Source: Guadua angustifolia (Eukaryota; Streptophyta; Magnoliopsida; Poales; Poaceae). From it: a DNA stretch of 64,000 nt. The stretch is from assembly GCA_036346375.1 (NCBI GenBank), contig CM070508.1, positions 19,846,852-19,910,851 on the forward strand. The letters are read 5' to 3'. A program made the position numbers and the translations under genes. Each line of letters opens with the position of its first letter. Positions within the stretch are counted from its first letter, which is position 1. Positions 12,432 to 24,599 of this stretch are shown in pieces. A model generated the notes under the pieces. The model searched no databases, was not told the origin of the DNA, and saw only the letters and a program-made list of their open reading frames with translations.

Positions 12432-12900
12432 CTATCACTTTATCTGTGTCGGTTCTTAAGTTTTTCGGTAAAAACGATTGTGATAAGTAACTTCGAAGGG
12501 TGTTAGTAATAATCACTATCGGTTACGAGATTATAAGTGATTGTGATGTGGCATCGAACATCGAATCGGTTCTCTACTAAAACGTGATAGTGATGTGCGG
12601 TCATCGAATCGGTTCTTTTCATAGAAGTGATAGTGATATCATCACTATCACTTCTATGAAAAGAACCGATTCGATGACCGCTCACATCACTATCACTTTT
12701 AGTAGAGAACCGATTCGATGTGCACATGGTTATCACTATCATTCTTTTTATAGAGGCGATAGTGATGATCGCTCATATCACTATCACTTGTTGAAAAGAA
12801 CCGATTCGATGTGCAGATTTCTTATGTCTAGATGGTCGTGAACATCAAGATCGCTTTTGAAAAGAACCGATTCGATGTGCCTCGCTAGGTTATATATACC
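12432..12900. repeat. CACTA-1 5' subterminal motif array
   Basis: Units of the form CATCGAATCGGTTCTTTT followed by a GTGATAGTGATG-like word occur repeatedly in both orientations, including one long perfect inverted pair around 12,640. In En/Spm such arrays bind the TNPA protein. Similar units fill 35,110-35,535 at the other end. It is probably both a transposase-binding region and the 5' promoter region. Confidence 0.8.
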
Positions 12901-13310
12901 ACTCAAGATGAACTCTTCGATCTGCTTTTGCTCCAGAGGAGATTTCTCCGCCACCCGAGAAAACAGCTCATATTGTGTGGTTGGAAGCAATAGTTGGGTG
13001 AGAAAATTTGAAGTCCTCATGGGTGGGTATTAAGGGGCAAAATTGAAACCCTATATATCTTGAGGAGATTCCCCTCTTGTTTGCCCTCTATTGCGGTTTT
13101 CTTCAAAATGTGTACGTGCTTTCAGATTTCACACTCTTTATTTGACAAGCGCATATCTATTTAATTTTTGTAGTGCGATCTCCTGTTTATATATATGAAA
13201 TTATTATTGCTATCATGTGGTAACTGTTATTAGAGTTTAGGCGGCGTAACCACGCCTCCTGCTCGAGGGTGCTTATTTATAAATATCTTTGAACGAAAGG
13301 GCATATTTAT

Positions 13311-13590
13311 AAGTTTAAAGCGATCTCGAATTGTCCACGTTTTTGGACAATTGAGGATATATGGTTCGAGCAAGTTCTGGTGTGTTGTACAACTCGAGTA
13401 GATTTGGTAGCGTCTCTCGGTGTTCTCCGGATACACACCCTCTTGACTGTTGTCAAGACGTGTATCCGGAGAACAGTGAGATGTCAGCCAAATTTTCTCC
13501 GAGTTGTACAACGGCTTAGAACTTGCCGAACCATATATCCTCGAATGGGATTAGGACCTAACCTATTTAGAGATTAGGAGTCATCGTTGG
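13311..13590 (+). promoter_or_regulatory. Hairpin leader upstream of TNP2, CACTA-1 copy A
   Basis: A ~280-bp block forms an imperfect hairpin. The left arm (about 13,350-13,446) contains GGATATATGGTTCGAGCAAG, TTGTACAACTC and GTTCTCCGGATACAC. The right arm (about 13,455-13,550) carries the inverse of each in mirrored order. A small hairpin, TTGTCCACGTTTTTGGACAA, precedes it. The block lies in the presumed 5' leader about 300 bp before the TNP2 start codon. A second copy, about 90% similar by eye, lies at 30,206-30,490 before the second gene. Confidence 0.8.
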
Positions 13591-13889
13591 TACCCTTTGA
13601 TTTGTTTAGTTTGTAGTAGAAAGATTTGCAAGCTATTGCACTAGCTATATAATTAGATTATTTGATATCGTTGTTGATGTTAAAAATTTATGTCTCTTAT
13701 GTAGGGAATTGGAAGCTTTAAACCGGGGAAGAAGCTAGGTATCGATCGTGAGTACATTTATATATCTTGGAACCGTCCACTATTTTGCAAAGGTAATATT
13801 AATTGAAATGATGTCTCAATATTTAAAATAGCTATAGCTAGTTGTCGCTCGATTTTTCCTTAATTTATTGTGCGTAAATTTAATTGCAG

Positions 13890-15385
13890 ATGGACCGTGA
13901 GGAATGGATGTATCGTAAAAGCCGTGTGAGTGCTGAATTTCAGAGGGGTGTTAAGGAGTTCAAAAAAATTGCAGAAGACGACATGGTGAGGAGGGGTGTA
14001 AACTTCATATATTGTCCTTGCATTGATTGCACCAATCTGAGGAGATTTAACAACTCATCTCAAATTGAGGACCACCTGATTCGACGTGGCTTCGTGAGGA
14101 ATTACACATGTTGGATCCATCACGAGGAGGCAGGTAGTACCACTCCGATATGCAACGAAGATACGGTGGAACCGGATGACGAGTTGCAGACTGATATGTT
14201 TGAGGAGGATAATTTGGAGCAAATGTTGCGGGATGTGGAGGGTAATTACACGGAAAGAGAGTTTGAAAAGTTTAAAAGCTTGATAGAAGACGATGCCAAA
14301 CCGCTGTTCACAGGTTGCAAAGCGGAATACACCAGGTTGGGTTCGGTCCTTGCATTGTTCGAACTGAAGGCAAAACACCGTTGGACAGATACAAGTTTCA
14401 ATGCACTACTAGTTCTTCTATCGGATCTGCTTCCGGAGGGAAACGAGTTGCCAACAAGCATTTATGAAGCGAAGAAGCTACTATGTCCCATGGGAATGGA
14501 AATAGAAAGGATACATGCATGTCCGAATGATTGCATCTTGTACCGTGAACGCACATCGAGTCTGACGTTTGTCCGGCTTTGCGGTGTGCCCGGTACAAAC
14601 AAAAGGAGAAGCGTAACGACAAGAAGCGAAGAGCGAGGTAACGACGGTGAAGAGGTCATCACTAAAGGTGCACCGCCAAGGTATTGTGGTACTTGCCCAT
14701 CATTCCCGTCTGGAGCGGTTGTTTGCAAATCCGAGAGAGGCAAAATTGTTGCGTTGGCATTACGAGTCTCGAAAGGAAGATGGCAAGCCGAGACACCCGC
14801 CGATTCGGCTCAATGGAGAAACATCGATTGGAAACATGAGGAGTTTGGTGCGAAATGAGGAACATAAGATTTGGGTTGAGTACCGAGCGGAATGAATCCG
14901 TTTGGTAACATGAGCGATCGTCACAAAGACTGCCGCTTCATTGTGTATCTACAACCTCCTCCTTGGTGTGCATGAAGCGGAAGTATATCATGATGTCATT
15001 ACTAATCTCGGACCCAAACAGTAGGAAATGATATTGATGTGTACCTTGCACCATTGATCGAGGATTTGGTAAAATTGTGGAATGAGGGGTCGTCGTGTGG
15101 GATGCGCATAAAGAGAGCATTTCACCCTACGGCTATGGTATTTTGCACCATAAATGATTTCCGGCCCTTGGTAATTTGGCGGTTACAAGATCTGAAGGAG
15201 CCAAAGCGTGTCCTATTTGTGAAGAGGAGACCGAGAGTCTATGGTCTGCCGAATTCCAAGAGCTGTGTATATGGGTCACCGTAGGTTTCTACCTCGAAGT
15301 CATCGATACCGTAAGATGGATGACAAATTTGATGGGAAGAGGGAAGTCCGTTCGGCACCGCAGCCTATGAGTGGAAGCCAAGTAT
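13890..15385 (+). pseudogene. CACTA-1 TNP2-type transposase, 5' part (interrupted by CACTA-2)
   Basis: ATG at 13,890 directly follows a splice-acceptor-like TTTAATTGCAG, so it is the likely first codon of a coding exon. The N-terminus (MDREEWMYRKS, then CPCIDC and HLIRRGF) matches the transposase-associated domain of plant TNP2 proteins. From about codon 170, HRWTDTSFNALL, LPEGNELPTSIYEAKK and HACPNDCILYR match Transposase_21. The reading frame holds to 14,858, but homology changes frame near 14,650-14,700 and several more times up to 15,370 (NIRFGLS-like, HPTAMVFCTINDF and PICEEETESLW blocks). It breaks at PMSGSQ, where CACTA-2 begins, and the protein resumes at 26,334. It is decayed and cannot make a full transposase. 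Confidence 0.9.
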
Positions 15386-15399
15386 CACTACAGGAAACA

Positions 15400-17070
15400 A
15401 GAATAGTGTCCTCGGCCGAAACATTTGTATCGTCGGTAAAAAAACCGACGACACAAAGTATGCCTCTATCGACGGTTTTAACGTAACCCGACGACATATA
15501 TACACCAAGCAGCCCTATGTCCTCGGCCTCCTCAAACCCGCCGATATAGACCACAGTCTGTGTCCTCGGCCTCATTAAACCCGCCGACACAGGCACTCTG
15601 CCTCAAACAGGGAGTATCGGCGCGCGATGAAAATTGAATTTCAGATCCCGCCAACACAGGCTGTGTCCTCGGCCTCCTGAAACCCGCCCACACAGGCACT
15701 CCGCCTCACAAGCCGTGTCCTCGGCCCATTAAACCCACCGACACGGTAGCGGAGAAAATTGAATTTCAGATCCCGCCAACACAGCCGTGTCCTCGGCCTC
15801 ATTAAACCCGCCCACACAGCACTCCGCCTCACAAGTCAGGTCCTCGGCCTCAATAAAGCCGCCGACACAGAACTCCGCCATGTGGGACCAACTGCAGGAT
15901 GCTCAGCCCACCAAGTGTCACGAAGACTTTTTATCGCCGGAGAAAACAACAACACGATAAAATCAATCTATGTCGACGGGTTCAACTCTACAAGCGACAC
16001 AGGTGAACCTGTGTCGACGGTTTTATTTTAGCCGACGACAATAGTAATTCCAAATTAATTCAGAAAATCTATTTGAAAATGTTTTTGTTGTTTTTAAAAT
16101 TAAGAAAAATTAAATAGAGCTTTTAGAATAGTTGTTAGGCAACCTACATCTATATAACATGTAATTTTTTATTATTTAGTTAATTGTTATGTGACAGCGC
16201 TGTGTCATGTCTCCGTACGATACGTCGAGTTTGAGTAGAACCTTATGATGTTCCATCGCTGGGCGATTGAAGAGCGAGGAATTAATGACCTGGAATAGGC
16301 TGTGTATGTTGTAAAATCTTAAAGTGACCTTAGAAATGTCTCGTTCGACCCGTCGTAGGTAGAAAAGTATCGAAAAATGTACGGTGGTGGTGACTTTGTT
16401 ACTCCCCTTGAGTTTTCAGTAGAACTTCTTGTGACGATGAAATGCCGGGTGAAAGAAGAGCGAGCAATGGAATAGGTTGTGCATGTTCTAAAAACCTTAA
16501 ACTGGTCCGAAAAATGTCTTGTTGGACGGTTGACATAGCCGTCGATATAAGTGTGAGCTATTTCGTCGGTTGTCTGTCAACCGCCGACATTGTATTGTCT
16601 CTCTGACTGTGGCCCGTGCATGCTGTGTGCGTAGGGGTTTAATTGATTAATAATATCTATGAAATTGCAAAAATGGCTTTTAGGTATATGCTATAGTTTA
16701 AGGGACATTGGTATACTAGATTTTTAAGGGACATTAATTTATATATATTAATTCAAATTAGTTATGTAGATGAGATGCACCAATCGGTTGATACCCATAT
16801 CGTGGTCTCATGTTCCATGTAAGCCGATTTACACAGATGGCCCAAAGGTCGGTTTCATATAGGCCAAGACACAGAGATGACTTAGTGTCGCCACCGATGT
16901 ACGCCGACGATATAGATCCTCGCTCGCTCGGTGGGTCCGACTCAAGATGTCGGCGGTGTTATGGTAGGCCGACGACACAAGTATTGCATTTAATGTACCG
17001 GCCGGGACTTAGCACATTCCTCGGTCCCACCGACTCGGTGTCTGCGGTTTCATTTTAGGCCGACGACACA
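15400..17070. repeat. CACTA-2 5' subterminal motif array
   Basis: GTGTCCTCGGC / CCGCCGACACAG words recur every 30-80 bp at 15,408-16,040. A second cluster lies at 16,510-17,070 (GTCGGCGG and GCCGACGACACAAGTA), separated by about 500 bp of unrelated sequence. The same motif in both orientations fills 25,735-26,320. These are the presumed binding sites for the element's own DNA-binding protein. Confidence 0.8.
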
Positions 17071-17084
17071 AGTAATTGGATTTA

Positions 17085-17420
17085 ACAGCCGGCTCGATCC
17101 GGGACTTAGCACATGCCCTCGATCGGTCGTTGCCTCCGCGGCGCGAAGCGCTTGGCCGACTCCAGCCGCTGTGCCCCCGACTCCTTGCGCCCCTTCACGG
17201 CCGTCCCTGCGCCCCCGACTCCTTGCGCGCCGCCTCCTTGCGCCCTTCCAGCCGTCGGCGCCTCCTTCCGGGTCGGCAGCCAGCGCCGAACCTCCCGCCC
17301 GTGCCTCCCGGGTGTGCTGGTCGCCGCGCCGGCTGCTCACGCTCCGTGGCGCCTCCTCTCCTCTGCAGGCGCTCTAGCCCGACGACTGACGTGGTGCCTC
17401 CTCCTCTTTGGTGTGTGAAA
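17085..17420 (+). other. GC-rich first-exon-like block of CACTA-2
   Basis: A sharply GC-rich, C-biased stretch (for example GCGCCCCCGACTCCTTGCGC) follows the subterminal array and ends at CTTTGGTGTGTGAAATTGG. All three frames are partly open and give Pro/Arg/Ala-rich low-complexity peptides, so I treat it as an untranslated or leader exon rather than a gene. Similar GC-rich blocks start the second genes of CACTA-1 (29.1 kb) and CACTA-3 (46.1 kb) and lie near the left end of CACTA-4 (47.4 kb). Confidence 0.45.
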
Positions 17421-17615
17421 TTGGAGGTATATCTTCTTTGAGTTTAGCTTGCATGTATGGTGTTTGTGCAAATGTCTAGCTAGGATTTCTGATTTTGAGA
17501 TGATTTTGGTTAGAGGATGGGAGAGATTAGAAATTGTGTTTGATGTGATTTAGCAAGGTAGACACATTATCGCTAGAGATTTTACACTGTATCCTGGGAG
17601 AGATTATTATGCACC

Positions 17616-17906
17616 ATGTCTTGCATAGGTGGATTCATGTGGGGTCCTACTTCAGCATTAGAAAGAGCATTCAAAGATTATCTAGCAAGCCCAGAGGAAA
17701 CAAAAGTGATGCTTCAGTATGCCTCCAGATTTAGTGGGCATATTGCTAAATTCGAGGCCTTTGTTGATTTTTGCCTGCATGTCTTGTTTAGGGAGAACAA
17801 TAATTGTGGGAGGTCGTCCACACCCGAACCACGCCGCCTCGGCTTTCCCCGAGCTCGTCCACGCCGTCGGTCCCGCCCTCGACCTCCTAGTCGCCATCTC
17901 CGGTGA
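17616..17906 (+). other. Unidentified open frame in the leader intron of CACTA-2
   Basis: A 96-codon open frame begins MSCIGGFMWG and contains a host-like stretch (ALERAFKDYLASPEE, then MLQYASRFSGHI and KFEAFVDFC). It then runs into a GC-rich Arg/Pro tail. I do not recognise the family. It lies between the GC-rich leader exon and the hairpin leader of CACTA-2, where captured gene pieces are often found. It may be a captured exon or chance. Confidence 0.3.
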
Positions 17907-18449
17907 AGGTAATCTCCGGTGGAGCTATCTCTTTTCTATGATGAATGTAGCCCAATATATATGCAGAATGTAGTCTAAATTTGTGATGGAATGTATGTGC
18001 ATAATGTTGTGATGCAATGAAATGTATATGCAAAATGTAGCCGAGCAATCCATGAGAAATGTATATGCTATATGTGGTTGTTATTATATTAAATACTGTC
18101 TTTTGTCTGCTGAGTGGATGTCCTAGGTTTAGGAGAGGTGCTGTCGAAATTTCTAATAATTTCGGTAAGTTACTTGATTGGTACAATTACATAGGATATC
18201 TGGGCATTATTCTAGTGTGGCTAACAAATCATATATAACCTCGATGAGTGGTATGGTTGTTGTGCATTTTAATTCTTGTAGATTCAAATGGACATGATAT
18301 GTAATTCTAGTGTTTTCGATTTTCTGGAATCCAAATAGGAACTAAGGCATTTGTGTGGGAAAAATAAATGATTCAAAGGTGTATATATAGTGTATATTGC
18401 TTGCAAATCACAACATATAAAAATTTTATTAGAATTATGCGTTTGTAAC

Positions 18450-18810
18450 GCCAACCGAGCAGAGTTAAACCTGCTCGGGCGCTGCATATTTTCGTAAGGA
18501 GCTCGACGGTGATTCGTTGGGTTCTATTACGAAAAGTGTTGCGCCTCGAGTAGTCCACGTTTTGGACAGCCCACGGATGTGCGCTTGAGTACAAGTGGTC
18601 GTGACACAAGGGTGTATGGGTTGGGATTCCGTGGTATTTCCTTGTCGCTCTCCTAGTGCATAACATAAGTGGTACGCCGCACCGCCGTTGCACTCGGAGA
18701 ACAACGGGTTATGTCTCTTGCCGAATTCGACCCGAGCACCCTCGCGCTACGCACCATCGCATTTTAAGCCCACATCATGGGTGGGTAAGCCCTCCTATTT
18801 AGCAAGGCTT
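18450..18810 (+). promoter_or_regulatory. Leader block upstream of TNP2 in CACTA-2
   Basis: It contains TAGTCCACGTTTTGGACA, almost the same as the small hairpin opening the CACTA-1 leaders, and CTCGGAGAACA near the right side, in the same order and at the same place relative to the transposase start. A stem-loop with arms GCGCTGCATATTTTCGTAA and TTACGAAAAGTGTTGCGC spans 18,477-18,546. It is therefore a diverged relative of the CACTA-1 leader and may have a conserved post-transcriptional or promoter role. Confidence 0.55.
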
Positions 18811-18872
18811 AAACCTGTCTAAATCTGAAATTTGGATGCATGCATTGACGTTATGTAGTAAGAGATCTTTGG

Positions 18873-21800
18873 ATGGAAGATCGCGGTGGATGTACGATGG
18901 TTGGATGAAGTCCGGGAGACACACTGACGAGTGGATCGAGAAGGCTAGAGCATTCGTGGATGATGCTTTCGAAGATTCCCGACCCTAATGCAGCGGTCGT
19001 GTGGTGTCCTTGCGCCATGCGTTCTAACACCGAGAAGAGGACCAAGAAGGATATTAGCCATCACCTATGTAGGCATGGCTTCAAACCAAATTACTTTGTA
19101 TGGGTAGCTCATGGCGAGAGGAAGGCCCGCGCGGTGTGGCCCTCGTGGATTTCGAGGAGGGCTACGACGAAGTCGGTTGATAGATTAGACGAGCTCACGG
19201 ATGATGTGGCTCGGCCACGATCTCTCCCCGAGGAAGAGTCCGAGCCACTTGCCAACAATTCGAGAAGCTCCTTGATTCTCGCCAAGTTGCCGCCGCATGA
19301 GCATACCGATGATCAGATTTCGGCAGTTGTCGCCTAATGGCGGTGAAGACCAAGTACAACCTGTCACCAATTGCTTCAACGACCTTTGCAACCGCTGATA
19401 GCCTCCTTCCGAGTGGACATAAGATGACTCGAATCTTTACGAGTCGAAGAAGCTTTTGCGTGTTAGGCATGCCGCGGCGAGAGGATAGACTATTGCCCAA
19501 AGTTCTGCATGCTTTATTGGAAGACCGATTCTGGGCTGACTCACTGTAAGCATTGTAATGAGAGTCGGTATGAGGAAGTTAAATGTACAGAACGTGGAAT
19601 GAGACAGACGACGGTGGCCCGGAAAACATTCCGTTTCTTTCCGATCACTAACGCTCTCACTGGTCTCAGACATGTCCAAGGCCACGGCGAGACACATGAG
19701 GTGGCACAAAGAGGGCAAGCGTAGAAAGGAGGGCGTGATGATTCATCCGTCTGATGCAGAAGCTTGGAGGCACTTTGACCAACAACACCCTGAATTTGCG
19801 GCGGAGACTAGGAATGTGCGATAGGTTCTCGACCGACGGGTTCACGCCATTCAATATGATGGCGCACCAGACTGCGGCCGGGCCGTGTTCGCAATCCCGC
19901 ATAACCCGCCGCCTCAACTCGCTTGAAAGAAGAGTACATGTTTTTTCTCGTTATAGTACGGGCCTAAGTCTCCGGAAAAACTTAGATCTATTCATGCAAC
20001 CTCCGTAGAAGAGCCGACCGACCTGTGGACTAAAGGAGTATTGACACATGATAGCTACAAGGAAGAACTTTAGGATGCGTGCGATATTTGTGGTCAATAC
20101 ACGATTTTCCGCGTATGGCATGTTCTCGGTGGAGCACGATGGAAAGTTGTCATGCCCTATATGCTCTGCGTAACATCGATGCTTTCACACCAAAAATGGG
20201 GGTAAGTCCTGTTGGTTCGATTGTCACCGTTGTTTCTAGAGCCAATCACCCATTTAGGAATCAAAAAGGCATTTCAGAGCGGCAAGATCGTGAAGAAGGG
20301 CCACCCGAACGCTTTCAAGTGCAGGATATCATCGATCGCATGACGATCTAGCGGATATCGGGTATGTGAAAGACTATGGTGAGGAGCACCATTGACTCAT
20401 AAGTGCAACATCTACAACCTTCCTTATGCAAAAGACCCGGTTACCTCACAACATCGACGTGATGCACCAAGAGAAAAATATGTGCGAGTCATCGTGAACA
20501 CAAACCGACATCCCACGTAAGACTAAAGATAACAAGAAAGCACGCCCGATCAAGGCTCGATATGTGATCGCCGGACATGAACCTCGATGAGAATGGGAGG
20601 AAACCTAGGGCAAAATTCCGCCTTACACATGGGCAAATAAAGCGATTCTTGATTGGATTAAGGAAAAGGTTAAATTCAGATGGTTATGCGCTAACCTTCG
20701 ACATGCCGTTAGTATAGAGCAATGCAAGTTAAATGGGATGAATGCCCACGACTACAAAGTCTTCATAGGCGTCTGCTTCCACCGTGTGGCGTGGATATGT
20801 TGACGATGATATATGGATCACTTTGGCGAGCTTAGCTTCTTCTATCGAGAGCTGCGCAAGAAAAGAGATATCCGCATCGAGGATGGAGGAATTGGAGAAG
20901 GACATTGTCGTGCTTGTGACAAAGCTCGAGAAGATTTATGTCCTCGGTTTTTCAATTGCATGCAACATCTATCGTTCATCGCCATATGAAGCAAAAGTTG
21001 GGGGCCGCACAGTTTAGGTGGATGTATGTCAGAGAGCGATGATGAAAAGTCTTAGAGCGAAGGTGAAGAACAAAGCACGAGTTGAAGGCGATTGCCAAGC
21101 TTACCGATTCAGAGATCGCCTACTTCACGGACAAATACTTTGCGACAAAAACAAGGTCCATGTGCCACAACCAAGGTATAAGAAGGCACGTCACGTAAGT
21201 ACTTCCAACTTGAGGTGTTCCATGACCAAGCCGGATGCAATGTCGGCAAAAGCACCACACGTGACTTGGACGCAATGAAAAGGATTTGATTCGGTTGTGC
21301 GGTACGATAATATGGATGAAATGAAGGTGTACATCGAGTAAGTCAATAAATGTCGAAATAAGTCATAATACGCACTTATGAAATAAATGTCTGAAATAAA
21401 TATTAAATCTTGTAGTCAATTTATTCAAGAAGAGTGGGAAGGATCGTGAACCTTGAGGCGAACAAATTGACAATCTGAACGGCGAGGTCGTGGACAAGGC
21501 CGTCCAAACTTTCTAACCTGGTTTCATTACCACGTAACCTTCTTCCTCTTATACAAGTTCACTTAATTTACAAATGTGTGGCATTTATTCCTTAATGAAT
21601 TTTGCCTCGAATGCTTGTGCAAAGGTCAAAGACACCGCAGTGCACAACGATCTCCGACAAATGTCACGTGGATGCAACCAGAGAATTAAGGTCCATGGAT
21701 GCTATGATTGCCATGGATATCGATTTCGATCCGGCGGTTGAGTCACCGCCCCAATGCAACTACGGTGAATAGCGGCGCGTGAGTTATGTCACCGATGACT

Positions 21801-22335
21801 CGTGGTCCGACATAGAGTACTATGGGATCATCGAGGATATTGTAGAAATTTCGTATGAAGGCAACAAAGATCTCTCGCTCGTGCTCTTTCGTTGCAGATG
21901 GTTCCATCCAACTAGTGGGGTGCGGCGACTCCAAAACTAGGACTAGTGGAGATCAATCATAAGAAGTCAGATCAAAAGCCCGACGTGTTCATTCTCGCCT
22001 TAACAGTCGAGCTGGTGTTCTATCCGCCAGACGCCCACCGAATTACAAAAGTTGGTGGATTGTACATAAATGTCTTCCACCGTAGATTGCCCGATCTCAC
22101 GGAAGACGACTACGATTCTCACCCAGACATGGAGGTATTCCAAGAACAAGAGTTACCAGGAGAGCTGCACGTCGATATTGGTGATGGGCTAGATAATATT
22201 TTGGGATCGGTATACCCATCTCATGTAGAAGGAGAAGAAGAGGAGGAAAGGGTAGTGGAAGAGGAAGAGGAAGAGGTAGAGGAAGAGGAAGAGGAAGAGG
22301 CAGAGGCAGAGGAAGAGGAAGCCGAAGATTTTTAA
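18873..22335 (+). pseudogene. CACTA-2 TNP2-type transposase, frameshifted
   Basis: Near 18,885 the frame reads RWMYDGWMKSGRHTDEWIEK, the transposase-associated domain, one base out of phase with the nearest ATG (18,873). Next come HLCRHGFKPNYFVWVAHGE (about 19,060-19,110) and Transposase_21 blocks (CPKFCMLYWK, HCNESRYEEV, FFPI, RHMRWHKEG and HPSDAEAWRHFD). Decayed middle blocks follow (HNIDVMHQEKNMCES at about 20,440; WANKAILDWIKEKVKFRW at 20,630). C-terminal blocks correspond to DUF4216 (YYGIIEDIVEISYEG, LVLFRCRWFHPTSG and LVEINHKKS at 21,810-21,960). The tail is a glutamate run (22,221-22,335). At least ten frameshifts or stops break it. The true exon structure cannot be set by eye. Confidence 0.88.
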
Positions 22336-22457
22336 GCTATTTAATTTTATAGGTTTAATTTTATATACTTTATGTCATTTAATTTTATATACATTTATAT
22401 TTTATTCGTTTCAATTAATATCAATGTACTTTATGTCATTTAATTTAATTTGTGCAG

Positions 22458-24580
22458 ATGGCTCCTTCTTAAGAAGTTGGCTTCAAAATTGAAGAAGGTC
22501 TTGGGAAGGGGGCATGAGGAGGCAGCAGGCAGCTCACCCCAAGACGACGCTTCAGAGGAGGAGGAGGAGGAGGTGGCTACCACCGACTCCTGTGAGGAGG
22601 AGGAGGAGGAGGAGCAGTGGAGGTGGACGAGGATGAGCTTGTTGGGGTTCTTGGCGCGAGCACTTGAGGAGGGGGTGAGGACGAGGATGAGGACGGGACG
22701 AGGACCTGAGTCCATGGGAGTCTGTTGGTACCGAGTCAGGGGGTGCCTCCGCCTCGAGCTCTGCGGGATCCAAGAAGAGTCGGGGGCGGAATAAATTGCC
22801 AAAGCCCCACAGATCCAAATTGACAGATACTGATAGTTGCTTCTAGCGGGCGAAGGTATGTGCTACAAATTTTCGATGTCTTTTATTGCTAACCACAAAC
22901 TTGATAACTACTTGTTATGAATTCTTCATGCAGTGGCTTGGTTTGCCTCAACAAAGGTAAGCAGGAGCCGGGCCACTTGCTAGGGGTGATCTTGAAGCAG
23001 CTCTACCCCGGGCGAGTGGGCGAGGGTGGTGCTCGACGCCTGTGACTAGATGGAGCGACTACTCGCCGTGGAGGACGACCAGGAGGCAATCGTCATGATC
23101 ATTGCATAGCCGAAGTTCGGGTAAGTTGTCATTTCTATTAATGTTTTCGTGTTTATAGCTTCACGTGTTTGTTTCGCTTTCAGCGCAGGTATCGCTTGGC
23201 CTCGACGCATCCCAGGGCGACTATCATGCTTGTCGCCTGCGCTCGACACAATGGCGTAAAGACGGTCGTGACGCCATCAAAGTTATGCCGCCGGACGCGT
23301 GATGAAGCACTACAAGAGCACGGGATGAGATCTCGAGGGCACATGCCTTGCGCCAGCATTTTGAGGCGAAGGAGTACCGCCTTGGCGTTCGGACCGATGG
23401 ACAAGTGTCCACACGCCGAAGGATCTCTGCAAGATGTGGGCATCGAAGGAGTGGATCGAGAGGTCCAAGAGGAACAGGGGAATCGAGAAGCCAACCCCGA
23501 GATCGTGTGACCTACCTAGGTGGACGAGGCATGGGTCACGCTGCCGTGATATCGTAAGTATACTAAGTACAACTCTAGCATTTTTGTCAATTCAGTTTTC
23601 ATTTCACATTTGAAATTGAACTGCAGGAGTCGGAGACGGACTTGACCCCGACGAAGTTCACGTGTGGACGCAGCACACACGCCCCGGTCCGACCTCGACG
23701 GTACACAACCACCGATGCACCCGGCTTGCCAGAGAAGATTGTAAGTGACTTTCTCTTTTCGCCGCTCTACAACTATTGCAACTCGTGGCCGAGCTAATCC
23801 ACTTCATATCTTATTTGTTTCGCAGATACATACAAGGCAGCCATGAAGGAGAAGCACGGTCGATCAGTGACCCCTTGACCATGCCGGCCGACCCTCCGGT
23901 CATCTACGACACCGATTCGGTGGGAGGAGTCACAGCGGACTCGGCTTCATGGACTCGGTGGTGGCGCCCTAATCGCATGACAGGCCAAGTCAGACACGCC
24001 GACAAGAAGCCGCTTCTTCCGCCAAAGGCACGCCTAGAAGCCCAAAGCGAAGATGATCGCAGAGTTGCAAGCAGCAGATGCAAAGGATGAGCAGCGGAGG
24101 CAAAGGATGAGCAATGGAGGCAAAGCGGAGCGAGAGGAGGATAGGAGGCAGATGAGGCCCTCCAGAGTCAGAACCTCTGGATGTACAACTATTTCCAGGT
24201 AATTAAGATTGTATACGTAGCTACGTTGTACTTACACGTTTCAGATGCTAACATATCATATCCACAGTCGTTGCAGGGGGCGGGACCCTCCGGCCAGCCG
24301 CAGATGCCACCTCCGCCGCCGTTCTTCACGCAGACACCGACGCCGACACCGGGGGTAATGCATTTTGTTCCAGTTTTCTTTAACTATTCATACAAGTACA
24401 CAAATGCACAAGAGTTTTGAAAATTGTGGTTTCCTCTATTCTTGTAGGTGTCCACCTCAGCTGCGCCTGCTCCTGCGACGAATGCTCCGCAGGGAGGTGA
24501 TTCCAGTGGCACTAGATCGGCTGCAGATCAATTCGTCGACGATGTGTTTGCTGATCCGTTTGGTGGTTCACAGACTTAGT
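22458..24580 (+). pseudogene. CACTA-2 second gene, Transposase_24-type, decayed
   Basis: ATG at 22,458 follows a splice-acceptor-like TTGTGCAG only ~120 bp after the end of the TNP2 reading. The first part is Ser/Glu-rich low complexity (22,500-22,790). Further on, frame-shifting blocks (TRWSDYS at 23,040, TQWRKDGRDAIKVMPPD at about 23,250, DKCPHAEG at 23,400, NREANPEIV at 23,490, and GRGMGHAAVIS at about 23,520) have the layout of the plant Transposase_24 (Ptta/En/Spm) family. Intron-like joints with GTAAGT occur at about 23,550 and 23,740. The 3' part (24,250-24,580) is Pro/Gln/Thr-rich, ending in a DVFADPFGG-type tail. It may be the counterpart of En/Spm tnpA. Confidence 0.65.
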
Positions 24581-24599
24581 TAGTTATTGCTTTTGTTGG

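Noticed and set aside
14055..14865. Minus-strand frames across the CACTA-1 transposase
   Set aside because: They are mirror frames of a coding region that matches TNP2 on the plus strand.
22440..22818. Ser/Pro-rich minus-strand frames
   Set aside because: They are the reverse of the GAGGAG repeat coding for Glu in the CACTA-2 genes.
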